In this document: one piece after another, positions 32,066-39,421 of the stretch
Layout: each line of letters starts with the position of its first letter
How positions within the stretch are numbered: position 1 is the first letter of the stretch
Assembly: GCF_020711235.1 (NCBI RefSeq)
Contig: NZ_JAJFAV010000013.1
Coordinates: forward strand, 62,001-126,000
Reading direction: 5' to 3'
DNA length: 64,000 nt
From: Hymenobacter sp. 15J16-1T3B
GTDB taxonomy: Bacteria; Bacteroidota; Bacteroidia; Cytophagales; Hymenobacteraceae
Translations under genes and position numbers: made by a program
Notes under the pieces: generated by a model
The model's database searches: none
The model's input: the letters and a program-made list of their open reading frames with translations, nothing else
Told to the model about the DNA's origin: nothing

Positions 32066-32313
32066 ACCCGCTGCGCCGCTTCGTCTCCGCCACGCCGGGC
32101 TTCTGGCGCAAGGTCCAGGTGTTGAGCCTGGGCCTGCTGGCCGCCGTCAAGGCGCTGCAGGCCGCGCCCGAGAGCATCCCGGCGGGCCTCGTGCCTTACC
32201 TGGGCTACGCCTTCGCGGTGCTGACCACCATTACTGTAACCGCTCAATTCACCTGCACCGACCATGGCAGATCAGACCAACCAGCAGCCCCAGACCCCGG
32301 CCAAGAAGGCTAA
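32062..32313 (+). CDS. Holin-like small membrane protein
   Basis: An 83-residue protein with two hydrophobic helices ('KVQVLSLGLLAAVKAL' and 'LVPYLGYAFAVLTTITVTAQF') after a basic start ('MNPLRRFVSATPGFWRK'). Bacteroidota phage holins often open with this kind of 'P.FW.K' segment. It overlaps the spanin candidate by 4 nt. The C-terminal tail overlaps the next gene's start. Confidence 0.65.
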   Translation: MNPLRRFVSATPGFWRKVQVLSLGLLAAVKALQAAPESIPAGLVPYLGYAFAVLTTITVTAQFTCTDHGRSDQPAAPDPGQEG

Positions 32314-32494
32314 GGCCCCCAAGTACGACAACGTGTTCAAAGCCAATCCCAAGGCGGATAAACTGCACGTCACCAGCGACGGGCAGGTTTTCGTGGAGGA
32401 ACAGTGGGCCAAGTCGCACGCCAAAGGTCTTGAAGACAAGGCCATCAAAGTGGTGACCCGCAATGGCGAAGCCGAAACCGAAGAAGCCGAGTAA
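32264..32494 (+). CDS. Small Lys/Glu-rich phage protein
   Basis: A 76-residue charged protein. It begins inside the holin-like gene and ends inside the next, all in one tightly packed operon. The segment 'ADKLHVTSDGQVFVEEQWAKSHA' may be a small folded unit. Function unknown. Confidence 0.6.
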   Translation: MADQTNQQPQTPAKKAKAPKYDNVFKANPKADKLHVTSDGQVFVEEQWAKSHAKGLEDKAIKVVTRNGEAETEEAE

Positions 32495-32645
32495 GGCCGA
32501 TCTGGCCCACGCCCGCACCGTCATGCGGGCGCTGGGCGTGGGCCAGCTCCACGGCACCGGCGACGGGGCCTACTTCACCACCCGCGAGGCCGCGGCCGAC
32601 TACGCCGGCCCGACGGATACGCTCATCCTCTACACGCTCGCCTAA
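32463..32645 (+). CDS. Small basic phage protein
   Basis: A 60-residue protein with a Lys/Pro-rich start (MAKPKPKKPSKADLAHA) that abuts the sheath gene (stop at 32645, next ATG at 32646). Position just before the sheath is often held by small head-tail proteins. Unassigned. Confidence 0.6.
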   Translation: MAKPKPKKPSKADLAHARTVMRALGVGQLHGTGDGAYFTTREAAADYAGPTDTLILYTLA

Positions 32646-33857
32646 ATGGGAGTTACCATCATCAAGGGCCGCGGCGGCTTGGGCCGCCAGAAGCCCACCG
32701 ACGACGGCATCAGCGGCCTGGTTACCCAGGGCGTGACCGTGGCGGACGGCCTGCAGCTGAACACCAGCTACGAAATCCGCTCCCTGCGCCAGCTCGAAAT
32801 GCTGGGCGTGGATGCGCAGTACGACGCCGAAAACAGCGCCGACCTGCACTACCACGTGCGCGAGTTCTTCCGCCGCAACCCGGCGGGCGTGCTCTGGCTG
32901 CGCGTGGTGGCCCGCACCGTCACCCTGGCCCAGATGGCCGACAACACGCTGCTGCACGCCAAGCAGCTGCTGGTCGACGCCGGCGGCGCCGTCAAGCAGT
33001 TGGCCCTCTGCCTCGACTCGGCCGCCGACTACGTGGGTACCACCACCAACGGACTTGACACCGACGTGGTGGCGGCCATCCCGAAAGCCGCCGCCCTGGT
33101 CGTCGACGAATTCCGTCTGCACCGGCCGGTCTTCGTGCTGCTGGGCGGCCACGGCCTGGCCACCAACTACGGCGGCCTGCTAGACCTGCGCAACCTGGCT
33201 GCCGGCGAGGCGGAAGGCGTGTCGGTGGTCATCGGCGCCGACCACACCCCGGGCGTGGGCCGTCCGCTGGTGCCCGCTGTGGGCACGCTGCTGGGCGACA
33301 TTTCGGCCGCCGCCGTGCACGAGGACATCGGCTGGCTCGACAAGTTCAACCTGGCCAGCGACGGCTATTTCCTCAACGCGGGCCTGTGCAACGGCAAGAC
33401 GCTGGCGGAGCTGGCGGAGGGCGACTTCACCGGGCTGGACAGCAAAGGCTTTATCTACCCGACCAAGGAAACCGGCTTCGACGGCTTCTACTGGAACGAC
33501 TCGCACACCTGCGCCGGACTCGACAGCGACTACGCCTACATCGAAAACGTGCGCACCCACAACAAGGCCGCGCGCGTCATCCGCCGCGCGCTGCTGCCCG
33601 CGCTGAAGGGCCCGCTGCTGCTCACCGGTGCCGGCCAGCTCCGGCCCCAGGTGGCCAGCGAGCTGGAGGCCAAGGGCACCACGGCGCTGCAATCCAACCT
33701 GGGCCGGGCGGACGAAATCAGCGCCTGCGACGTGTTTGTGGACCCCGATCAAGACGTGCTCAGCACCTCGTTGGTCGAAGTCAAATTCTCCATCGTGCCC
33801 GTGGGTGTGGCCCGCGAAATCCGCGGCACCGTGGGCTTCGTCAAATCCCTCTCGTAA
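32646..33857 (+). CDS. Contractile tail sheath protein (DUF2586-like)
   Basis: A 403-residue protein forming the contractile sheath. 'GVTIIKGRGGLGRQKPTDDGISGLV' at the start, the Rossmann-like middle ('LHRPVFVLLGGHGL...SVVIGADHTPG') and the C-terminal 'VSTSLVEVKFSIVPVGVAREIRGTVGF'-type strand-swap segment are typical of sheath proteins of the DUF2586 kind. Followed 6 nt later by the tube gene. This marks the phage as myovirus-like. Confidence 0.88.
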   Translation: MGVTIIKGRGGLGRQKPTDDGISGLVTQGVTVADGLQLNTSYEIRSLRQLEMLGVDAQYDAENSADLHYHVREFFRRNPAGVLWLRVVARTVTLAQMADNTLLHAKQLLVDAGGAVKQLALCLDSAADYVGTTTNGLDTDVVAAIPKAAALVVDEFRLHRPVFVLLGGHGLATNYGGLLDLRNLAAGEAEGVSVVIGADHTPGVGRPLVPAVGTLLGDISAAAVHEDIGWLDKFNLASDGYFLNAGLCNGKTLAELAEGDFTGLDSKGFIYPTKETGFDGFYWNDSHTCAGLDSDYAYIENVRTHNKAARVIRRALLPALKGPLLLTGAGQLRPQVASELEAKGTTALQSNLGRADEISACDVFVDPDQDVLSTSLVEVKFSIVPVGVAREIRGTVGFVKSLS

Positions 33858-33863
33858 CCCGCC

Positions 33864-34301
33864 ATGACCCCACTCATCAACGGCGTGGCCCACAGCTGGG
33901 CCGACATCAACGTGCAGTGCCTGGGCAAGACCATTCCCGGCATCACGGCCATTTCCTACGAGGACGAGCAGACCAAGGAGGACAACTACGGGCAGGGCAG
34001 CAACCCGGTGAGCCGCGGCTATGGCCAAAACAAGGCCAAAGCCAGCATCACGGTGGAGGCCAAGGAGGTGGAGCGGCTGCAAGAGGCCGTGCCCACTGGC
34101 CGGCTGCAGGACATTCCGCCCTTTCCCGTCGTGGTGGCCTTCGTCAACCCGGCCAACAAAACGGTGATTCACAAGCTGATGAACTGCGAATTCACCAAGA
34201 ACAGCCGCGACGTGAAGGCAGGCGACACCAAGATCGAGGTGGAGTTGCCGCTCATCGTCTCGCACATCGAATGGAAACCGGGCGCCACGCCCTTACTCTA
34301 A
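33864..34301 (+). CDS. Tail tube protein
   Basis: A 145-residue protein, the right size and place for the tube inside the sheath. 'NGVAHSWADINVQCLGKTIPGITAISYEDEQTKEDNYGQGSNPVSRGYGQNKAKASITV' and the closing beta-strands match phage tube proteins of contractile tails in this phylum. Confidence 0.85.
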   Translation: MTPLINGVAHSWADINVQCLGKTIPGITAISYEDEQTKEDNYGQGSNPVSRGYGQNKAKASITVEAKEVERLQEAVPTGRLQDIPPFPVVVAFVNPANKTVIHKLMNCEFTKNSRDVKAGDTKIEVELPLIVSHIEWKPGATPLL

Positions 34302-34307
34302 TCCGCT

Positions 34308-34694
34308 ATGCCTACTCCGCAGCACGCGCCCGAAGATTGGTTTGAGGCCGCGAAAGACCCATCGGAGTGGAACGGCCAGCCTCTCAACCCTCTCATGGCA
34401 GACACCCCCGCCACCAAGCCCGACAACGCCCACTACGAACTGACCGTCACCACCGAGGGCGGCGAAACCGTCACCGGCTACCTGAGCAAGCCCCAGCGGG
34501 CCCACGTGGCCCGTTCGATGTCGCTCATCGGCCAGAGTCAGATTTACGAAGCCGGCGAGTTCCTGCTCGAAAACCTGCTCATCGCCGACGGCTCCGACCC
34601 GCGCATCCTCGCTGACGAGGACGTGAAAATGGCCGCCGCCATGCAGGCGGTGCAGGCCGTGAAAGTGCTCGACGGCAGCCTAAAAAAAGTCTAG
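34308..34694 (+). CDS. Tail assembly chaperone (G-type), source of a -1 frameshift product
   Basis: A 128-residue protein between tube and tape measure, the fixed place for tail assembly chaperones. The N-terminal part is acidic, the C-terminal part helical ('ARSMSLIGQSQIYEAGEFLLENLLIADGSD'). It ends ...GSLKKV. The run of seven A in its last codons is a slippery site leading into an overlapping -1 frame, listed separately, giving a longer G-T form of about 185 residues. Confidence 0.88.
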   Translation: MPTPQHAPEDWFEAAKDPSEWNGQPLNPLMADTPATKPDNAHYELTVTTEGGETVTGYLSKPQRAHVARSMSLIGQSQIYEAGEFLLENLLIADGSDPRILADEDVKMAAAMQAVQAVKVLDGSLKKV

Positions 34695-34717
34695 CCCCGC
34701 TCGGCGTCGACGAGCGG
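34682..34717 (+). promoter_or_regulatory. Programmed -1 ribosomal frameshift signal
   Basis: Slippery heptamer A-AAA-AAA (34682-34688) in the right phase (CTA AAA AAA GTC TAG). After an 8-nt spacer comes a perfect 7-bp stem (CCGCTCG 34697-34703 with CGAGCGG 34711-34717, 7-nt loop). Spacer and stem lie within the range known to stimulate -1 frameshifting. Confidence 0.85.
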
Positions 34718-34864
34718 AAAAACCACGACGGCATCCGCAAGGCCGACGCGCTCATCAGCCACTACCTGCACATTCCGCATCCGGAGCTGCTGCCGGACGA
34801 GGTGTGGCAGGAGAAGGCGGGGCAAGCCCAATGGCTGCACCGGATGCTGAACCCCGAATCCTAA
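34688..34864 (+). CDS. -1 frame extension of the tail assembly chaperone (T part of G-T)
   Basis: A 58-codon frame with no useful start of its own, joined to the upstream gene only by a -1 slip. It reads 'SLAPLGVDERKNHDGIRKAD' then 'ALISHYLHIPHPELLPDEVW' and ends 'RMLNPES'. Composition is protein-like, unlike the other two frames. As in lambda G/GT, the fusion should bring tape-measure and tube proteins together. The only ATG is seven codons from the end. Confidence 0.85.
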   Translation, partial: SLAPLGVDERKNHDGIRKADALISHYLHIPHPELLPDEVWQEKAGQAQWLHRMLNPES

Positions 34865-34865
34865 C

Positions 34866-34899
34866 GAGGCGGGCCGCCCTTGGGCCGCCCGCCTCTTTT
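34866..34899 (+). terminator. Terminator/attenuator between chaperone and tape-measure genes
   Basis: A 9-bp perfect stem GAGGCGGGC/GCCCGCCTC (34866-34874 with 34887-34895), with a further inner stem, followed by TTTTGTTT. It begins 1 nt past the chaperone extension stop and ends 8 nt before the tape-measure ATG. It probably lowers transcription of the distal tail genes. Confidence 0.75.
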
Positions 34900-34906
34900 G
34901 TTTCCC

Positions 34907-36661
34907 ATGAATAGCCTGCTCACCTACACGCTCCAGCTGAAAGACCTCATCACCGCCCCGCTGCGCCGGGCCGGCGTGGTGGGGGATTCGTCGCTCGGCA
35001 AGGTGACGCAGGCCGCCCAGCGGGCCCAGCGCGCCGCCGGCAGCGTAGGAACGGGCTTCACCGCGGCCATGGCCAAGGTGTCCAGCGCCACCACGAAGGC
35101 CACCACCAACCTGACGGCACTCGAAATCAAGCTCAACACGCTCCGGCAACAGCGGGCCGTCTCGCTCGACATCAAGGACATTGCCCGCGCCAACCGCGCC
35201 ATCCAGGAGGTCGAGCAGCGCATGGAGCACCTGGAAAACGTCGGCCGGCGCAAGTCGGGTGGCGGCTTCGGCATGGGCGGCCTGCTCGGGGGCCTGACCA
35301 TCGGCGCCGGCGTGCTGGGGCTGCTGGGCGGCGTGCGCGACACGGCAGCGCTGCAGGGCCAGCGCAACGCCATCACCTTCGCCAGCGGCACGGAAAAGCA
35401 GGGCGCGGCCACGTTGCAATACCTCAACCGCACCAGCGACCGGCTGGGCCTGAACCTGCAGGCGGCGACCGAAGGCTACAAAACCTTGTCGGGCGCCATG
35501 ATGGGCACCACGCTGCAAGGGCAAGCCACCCGCAAGATTTTCGAAGGCGTCTCGGCGGCCGGCACGGTGATGGGGCTCGGCGCGGAAGATCAGAAGGGCA
35601 CCCTGCTCGCCCTGGGCCAAATGATGTCCAAGGGCAAGGTGAGCGCCGAAGAACTCAACGGGCAGCTGGGCGAGCGGCTGCCCGGGGCCTTGGGCATTGC
35701 CAGCCGCGCCATGGGCGTGACCACGGCGCAGCTCATGGACATGATGAAGGACGGCAAGGTGCTGAGCCAAGACTTCCTGCCCAAGTTCGCGGCCGAGCTC
35801 CAGCGCACCTTCGGGCCGGGGCTGGCCAAGGCGACCAATTCGCTGCAGGCCAACCTGAACCGCTTCGACAACGAGTGGCTGGATACCAAAACCATTCTGG
35901 TGGAGGCCTTGCTCCCGGCCGTGTTGAAGACCATGCAGTGGCTGCGTGGGCTGATGGTCGTGGTGCGCGACGGGACCACGTTCGTGCGGGACTACGCCGC
36001 GGTGTTCGTGCCGCTCGTCTCGGGCATTGCGGCTTACATCGCCTACGTGAAGGTGGCCGCCGTCGTGACCAAGGTCTGGGAGGGCGTGATGTGGCTGCTC
36101 GACGCGGCCATGGCCGCCAACCCCATCGGCCTGGTGGTGGCCGCCATCGTGGCCCTGGTGGCCGGCATCATCTATTGCTGGAACACCTTCGAGGGCTTCC
36201 GCAGCTTCATCTACGCCTTTGCCTACGGGGCCATGGAGCTGTTTCGGGGCCTGGGCAACATCATTCAGGGCGCCTTTACCATCAACCCGGCGCAGATCAT
36301 CCAAGGCGTCAACCAGCTGAAGAACATCAAAAGCCGCTGGCAGACGGGCTGGGAGGACGGGCGCCGCTCGATGACCAGCGGCAGCAGCCTGGCCGAGTTC
36401 ATGGGCGGCGGCAAAGCCCCGGCCGGGGTCGGCGCGGGCGGCAGCGCCGCCGGCGTGGGCCTGGGCGACACCAAGGGGAAAGGCGGCGCGGCCGGCTCCG
36501 GCGGGGGCATTACCCACATCACCATCAACGTGGGCACGCTCGGCCAAATCACCCTGCACACCACCAACATCCAGGAAGGTGCGGACCAGATCAAGCAGCG
36601 CCTGCACACCGCCCTGCTCGAAGTGCTCAACGACGCCAACGCCATGACCACCGCCCACTAG
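34907..36661 (+). CDS. Tail tape measure protein
   Basis: A 584-residue protein that sets tail length. Residues ~25-120 are helical, ~130-330 carry the tape-measure core ('GLNLQAATEGYKTLSGAMMGTTLQGQATRKIFEGVSAAGTVMGL' and 'AEELNGQLGERLPGALGIASRAMG'), followed by hydrophobic helices (~375-440) and a Gly-rich hinge. At roughly 0.15 nm per residue the tail would be near 85 nm, short for a myophage. ATG 34907 follows the terminator. Confidence 0.9.
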   Translation: MNSLLTYTLQLKDLITAPLRRAGVVGDSSLGKVTQAAQRAQRAAGSVGTGFTAAMAKVSSATTKATTNLTALEIKLNTLRQQRAVSLDIKDIARANRAIQEVEQRMEHLENVGRRKSGGGFGMGGLLGGLTIGAGVLGLLGGVRDTAALQGQRNAITFASGTEKQGAATLQYLNRTSDRLGLNLQAATEGYKTLSGAMMGTTLQGQATRKIFEGVSAAGTVMGLGAEDQKGTLLALGQMMSKGKVSAEELNGQLGERLPGALGIASRAMGVTTAQLMDMMKDGKVLSQDFLPKFAAELQRTFGPGLAKATNSLQANLNRFDNEWLDTKTILVEALLPAVLKTMQWLRGLMVVVRDGTTFVRDYAAVFVPLVSGIAAYIAYVKVAAVVTKVWEGVMWLLDAAMAANPIGLVVAAIVALVAGIIYCWNTFEGFRSFIYAFAYGAMELFRGLGNIIQGAFTINPAQIIQGVNQLKNIKSRWQTGWEDGRRSMTSGSSLAEFMGGGKAPAGVGAGGSAAGVGLGDTKGKGGAAGSGGGITHITINVGTLGQITLHTTNIQEGADQIKQRLHTALLEVLNDANAMTTAH

Positions 36662-36663
36662 CC

Positions 36664-37245
36664 ATGCAGTACAACATCAACCTCAAAGCGTTGGCGGTGG
36701 AGGCGTTCGGCTACGCGCCGCTGATGCGCTACCAGGTGCCGCCCAAGCCCGAGCCCGCCGCCGACCCCTATTCCGCCTTCGGCACGCCCCTGGCCCCGAA
36801 CAAGGACGGCACCGGCTTGCTGGGCCTGCCCATGTTCCAACGGGTGCTGCTGGGCCCGGTGGGCGGCGAGGTACTGTTACAGGAACCCATCGTGACCATC
36901 GACCGGCCGAAGCTCATCGTGACGACCGAAATCCAGGGGCGCGACGGCTCGGTGAAAGAGTACATCAGCGACGGGGATTTCCAACTCACCATCAAGGGCA
37001 TCCTGGCCCCGCCCATCAGCAACGGCCAGTACGCCCGCCGCTACCCCGAGGCCGAGGTGCAGGCCCTCAAGCGCGTGCTGGACCTGCCCGAAGCGCTGCC
37101 CATTGCCTGCCGGCTCTGCGGCCTGCACGGCATCCACAACGTGGTCGTGAAGCACCGCAGCTGGCCCCCGCTGCCGGGCTTCACCAACCTGCAGGCCTAC
37201 GAAATCCAACTCGTCTCCGACAACGCCCCCGAACTGCTGATCTGA
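36664..37245 (+). CDS. Baseplate/tail protein (DUF6046-like)
   Basis: A 193-residue protein. 'TIDRPKLIVTTEIQGRDGSVKEYISDGDFQLTIKGIL' and 'YPEAEVQALKRVLDLPEALPIACRLCGLHGIHNVVV' match a family common in Bacteroidota contractile phages (DUF6046, to my recollection). It lies between tape measure and hub, where T4 gp53/LysM-like or Mu-type initiator proteins are found. ATG 36664 starts just after the tape-measure stop. Confidence 0.75.
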   Translation: MQYNINLKALAVEAFGYAPLMRYQVPPKPEPAADPYSAFGTPLAPNKDGTGLLGLPMFQRVLLGPVGGEVLLQEPIVTIDRPKLIVTTEIQGRDGSVKEYISDGDFQLTIKGILAPPISNGQYARRYPEAEVQALKRVLDLPEALPIACRLCGLHGIHNVVVKHRSWPPLPGFTNLQAYEIQLVSDNAPELLI

Positions 37246-37246
37246 C

Positions 37247-38218
37247 ATGCTGCGCCTCGTCTCGAAAATCACCATCGGCACGCTCGTGATTCCGTTCGTG
37301 CACGCGCTGGACATCGACAGCTCGTGGCAGACGCTCACCGACACGTGCACCATCAAGCTGCCGCGCAACATCCGCCTGCTCAACCGGGCCGGCCAGTTGC
37401 CCGACGCCATCAAGGTGGGCGACCGGGTGGTGGTGCAGTACGGCTACGCCCCGGCGCTGCGCACCGAGTTCACCGGCTACGTGGTGGGCGTGAAGGAAGG
37501 GCCGCCCTGCGAAATCCAATGCGAGGACGAGATGTGGCTGCTCAAGCGCAAGCCGCTGACCCATTCGTGGGGGCAGGTGTCGTTGCAGCAGCTGCTGGAG
37601 TACGTACGCACCCAGAGCGGCCACGCGTTTGAGATCCAAACGCTCGGCGCCACCGACCTGGGCAAGTTCGTGGCCAACAAAGCCACCGGGGCCCAGATTC
37701 TCGACTCGCTCCGGAAAGATTACGGCATCCGCTGCTTTTTCCGCGGCGGGGTGCTCATTGCCGGCGACCCGTACCAGGCGCTGACCGGGGCGCCCCGCCA
37801 CCAACTGGCCTTCCGCCGCAACGTCATCAGCAGCGATTTGCAGTACGTGCGCGAGCAGGACGTGCGGGTGAAAATCCGCGCCATCAGCCACGTGCAGGGC
37901 CGCAAGAAAGGCCGCAAGCGGCTGGTGGCCGAGGCCGGCGACAAGCTGGACGGCGAGCTGCGCACCTACAACTACATGGGGCTGGACCAAGCCCAGCTGC
38001 AGGCCCGCGCCGACGCCGAGGCCAAGCGGCTGCGCTTCGACGGCTACCGCGGCACGGTGACCACGTTCGGCGAGCCGCTGGTGGAGCACGGCCACGTCGT
38101 GACCATCCTCGACCCCGACTACCCGGCCCGCAGCGGCGACTACGCCGTGGATAAGGTCACCAAGAGCTTCGGCGTGGGCGGCAGCCGGCGCGTCATCACC
38201 CTGGGCCCGAAAGCATGA
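37247..38218 (+). CDS. Baseplate hub protein (gpD/gp27-like)
   Basis: A 323-residue protein. 'WQTLTDTCTIKLPRNI', 'IKVGDRVVVQYGYAPALRTEFTGYVVGVKEGPPCEIQCEDEMWLL', and 'VTILDPDYPARSGDYAVDKVTKSFGVGGSRRVITLG' are the pattern of phage late control D/T4 gp27-like hub proteins. It should form the trimeric base that holds the spike. The next gene starts within its last codons. Confidence 0.82.
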   Translation: MLRLVSKITIGTLVIPFVHALDIDSSWQTLTDTCTIKLPRNIRLLNRAGQLPDAIKVGDRVVVQYGYAPALRTEFTGYVVGVKEGPPCEIQCEDEMWLLKRKPLTHSWGQVSLQQLLEYVRTQSGHAFEIQTLGATDLGKFVANKATGAQILDSLRKDYGIRCFFRGGVLIAGDPYQALTGAPRHQLAFRRNVISSDLQYVREQDVRVKIRAISHVQGRKKGRKRLVAEAGDKLDGELRTYNYMGLDQAQLQARADAEAKRLRFDGYRGTVTTFGEPLVEHGHVVTILDPDYPARSGDYAVDKVTKSFGVGGSRRVITLGPKA

Positions 38219-38634
38219 GCAGCATCAAGGAAGCCATGGAGCGGCTGCAGGGCCCGGTGCCGGTGTCCATCGTGTCAGGCACGGTTACGGCCGTGCGCCC
38301 CGACGACGAGGCGTGCGACGTGCAGCTCGACGACGACGGCCCGGTGCTGCCCGACGTGGCGCTGCTGGGCGGGCTGTACCCGGCCGCGGGCTCCCCGGCG
38401 CTGGTGGGGCTGGTGGAAGGCCGGCTCACCGACGCCTTCCTGCTCACCGCCGACGAACTGAGCCACATTCAGCTGGCTACGGCGCAGGAGTCCTTTCTCA
38501 CCTGGGCGCAGGACTTCATTGACGAACTGCTGCGCCTGACCGTCACCACGCCGCTGGGCCCGAGCGGCACGCCCATCAACGCGGCGCAGCTCACCGCCCT
38601 GAAAAACCGCCTGCCCAACCTATTCCGCGCCTGA
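38215..38634 (+). CDS. Baseplate spike-like protein (gpV-type OB fold)
   Basis: A 139-residue protein following the hub. The N-terminal half reads like the OB-fold of spike proteins ('VSIVSGTVTAVRPDDEACDVQLDDDGPVLPDVALLGGLYPAAGSPALVGLVEG'). The usual beta-helix tip is absent, so the tip may be another protein. Overlaps the hub gene by 4 nt. Confidence 0.72.
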   Translation: MSSIKEAMERLQGPVPVSIVSGTVTAVRPDDEACDVQLDDDGPVLPDVALLGGLYPAAGSPALVGLVEGRLTDAFLLTADELSHIQLATAQESFLTWAQDFIDELLRLTVTTPLGPSGTPINAAQLTALKNRLPNLFRA

Positions 38635-38637
38635 GTC

Positions 38638-38832
38638 ATGCCCCTGAATAAACCAGCCCTGAAAGCGGCCATCCTGCGCATCCTCTCCGACATGACCACC
38701 CGCACCAGCAACCAGGCGCAGGCCCGCGAGGACGCCGCGGAGCAGCTGGCAACGGCCATCGACACCTACGTGCGCACCGGCACGGTCACCACCACCGGCA
38801 GCGCCACCACCCAAACCGGCACCATCTCGTGA
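38638..38832 (+). CDS. Small baseplate-operon protein
   Basis: A 64-residue protein with a helical first half and Thr-rich tail ('TYVRTGTVTTTGSATTQTGTIS'). This Thr/Gly tail may be a short beta-helix, perhaps part of the spike. It overlaps the gp25-like gene by 4 nt. Function unproven. Confidence 0.6.
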   Translation: MPLNKPALKAAILRILSDMTTRTSNQAQAREDAAEQLATAIDTYVRTGTVTTTGSATTQTGTIS

Positions 38833-39134
38833 CAGCCACCGACCTGCTACTCGACGCCAACGACGACCTGCTCGTGGAGCGCGGCGACTTCGTGGCCGGG
38901 CCCGCCGACGCCCAGCACATCGACCTGCTGCTGCGCACGGCGCAGGGCGACTGGCGGGCCGACCCGCTGGTGGGCGTGGGCATTGCCCGTTACCAGAAAG
39001 CGCCCTACGGCGCCACCCAGGCCGCCGCGCTGACCCGCGCAGTCGGCATTCAGCTGGAGCGCGACGGCTACCAGGTGCTGGCGCTGGACCTGACCGACCT
39101 CTCCGACGCCACCATCGACGCCGACCGCCCATGA
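38829..39134 (+). CDS. Baseplate wedge protein (gp25/gpW-like)
   Basis: A 101-residue protein starting at GTG 38829. 'DLLLDANDDLLVERGDFVAGPADAQHIDLLLRTAQGDWRADPLVGVGI' is the gp25/W family pattern; the family binds the sheath to the baseplate. Its stop overlaps the next ATG (ATGA). Confidence 0.85.
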   Translation: MTATDLLLDANDDLLVERGDFVAGPADAQHIDLLLRTAQGDWRADPLVGVGIARYQKAPYGATQAAALTRAVGIQLERDGYQVLALDLTDLSDATIDADRP

Positions 39135-39421
39135 CGACCACCGTTTCCGCCGGGCAAAACCTGTTCGACGTGGCGCTGCAGGAGCTGGGCAGCCGCGAAG
39201 GGGCCTACGCCCTGGCCGCGGCCAACGGGCTGGCCGTCACCGACCCGCTGACGCCCGGGCAGGTGCTGGCCCTGCCGGCCGTGGTGGCCACCGACGTGGC
39301 CGGCTACTTCGCTGCTCGCGGCCAGCGCATCAACACCGGGGAGCAGCTGCTCCCCACGCCCCCGGCCCGCGTCATCCGGGACCACCACGAACTCGATTAC
39401 GACACCCGCGACTTCGCATGA
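39131..39421 (+). CDS. LysM-like tail protein (gpX-type)
   Basis: A 96-residue protein. 'SAGQNLFDVALQELGSREGAYALAAANGLAVTDPLTPGQVLALP' is a LysM-like fold as found in tail protein X, which stiffens the baseplate. It is between the gp25-like gene and the esterase-type tail protein and overlaps both by 4 nt. Confidence 0.82.
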   Translation: MTTTVSAGQNLFDVALQELGSREGAYALAAANGLAVTDPLTPGQVLALPAVVATDVAGYFAARGQRINTGEQLLPTPPARVIRDHHELDYDTRDFA

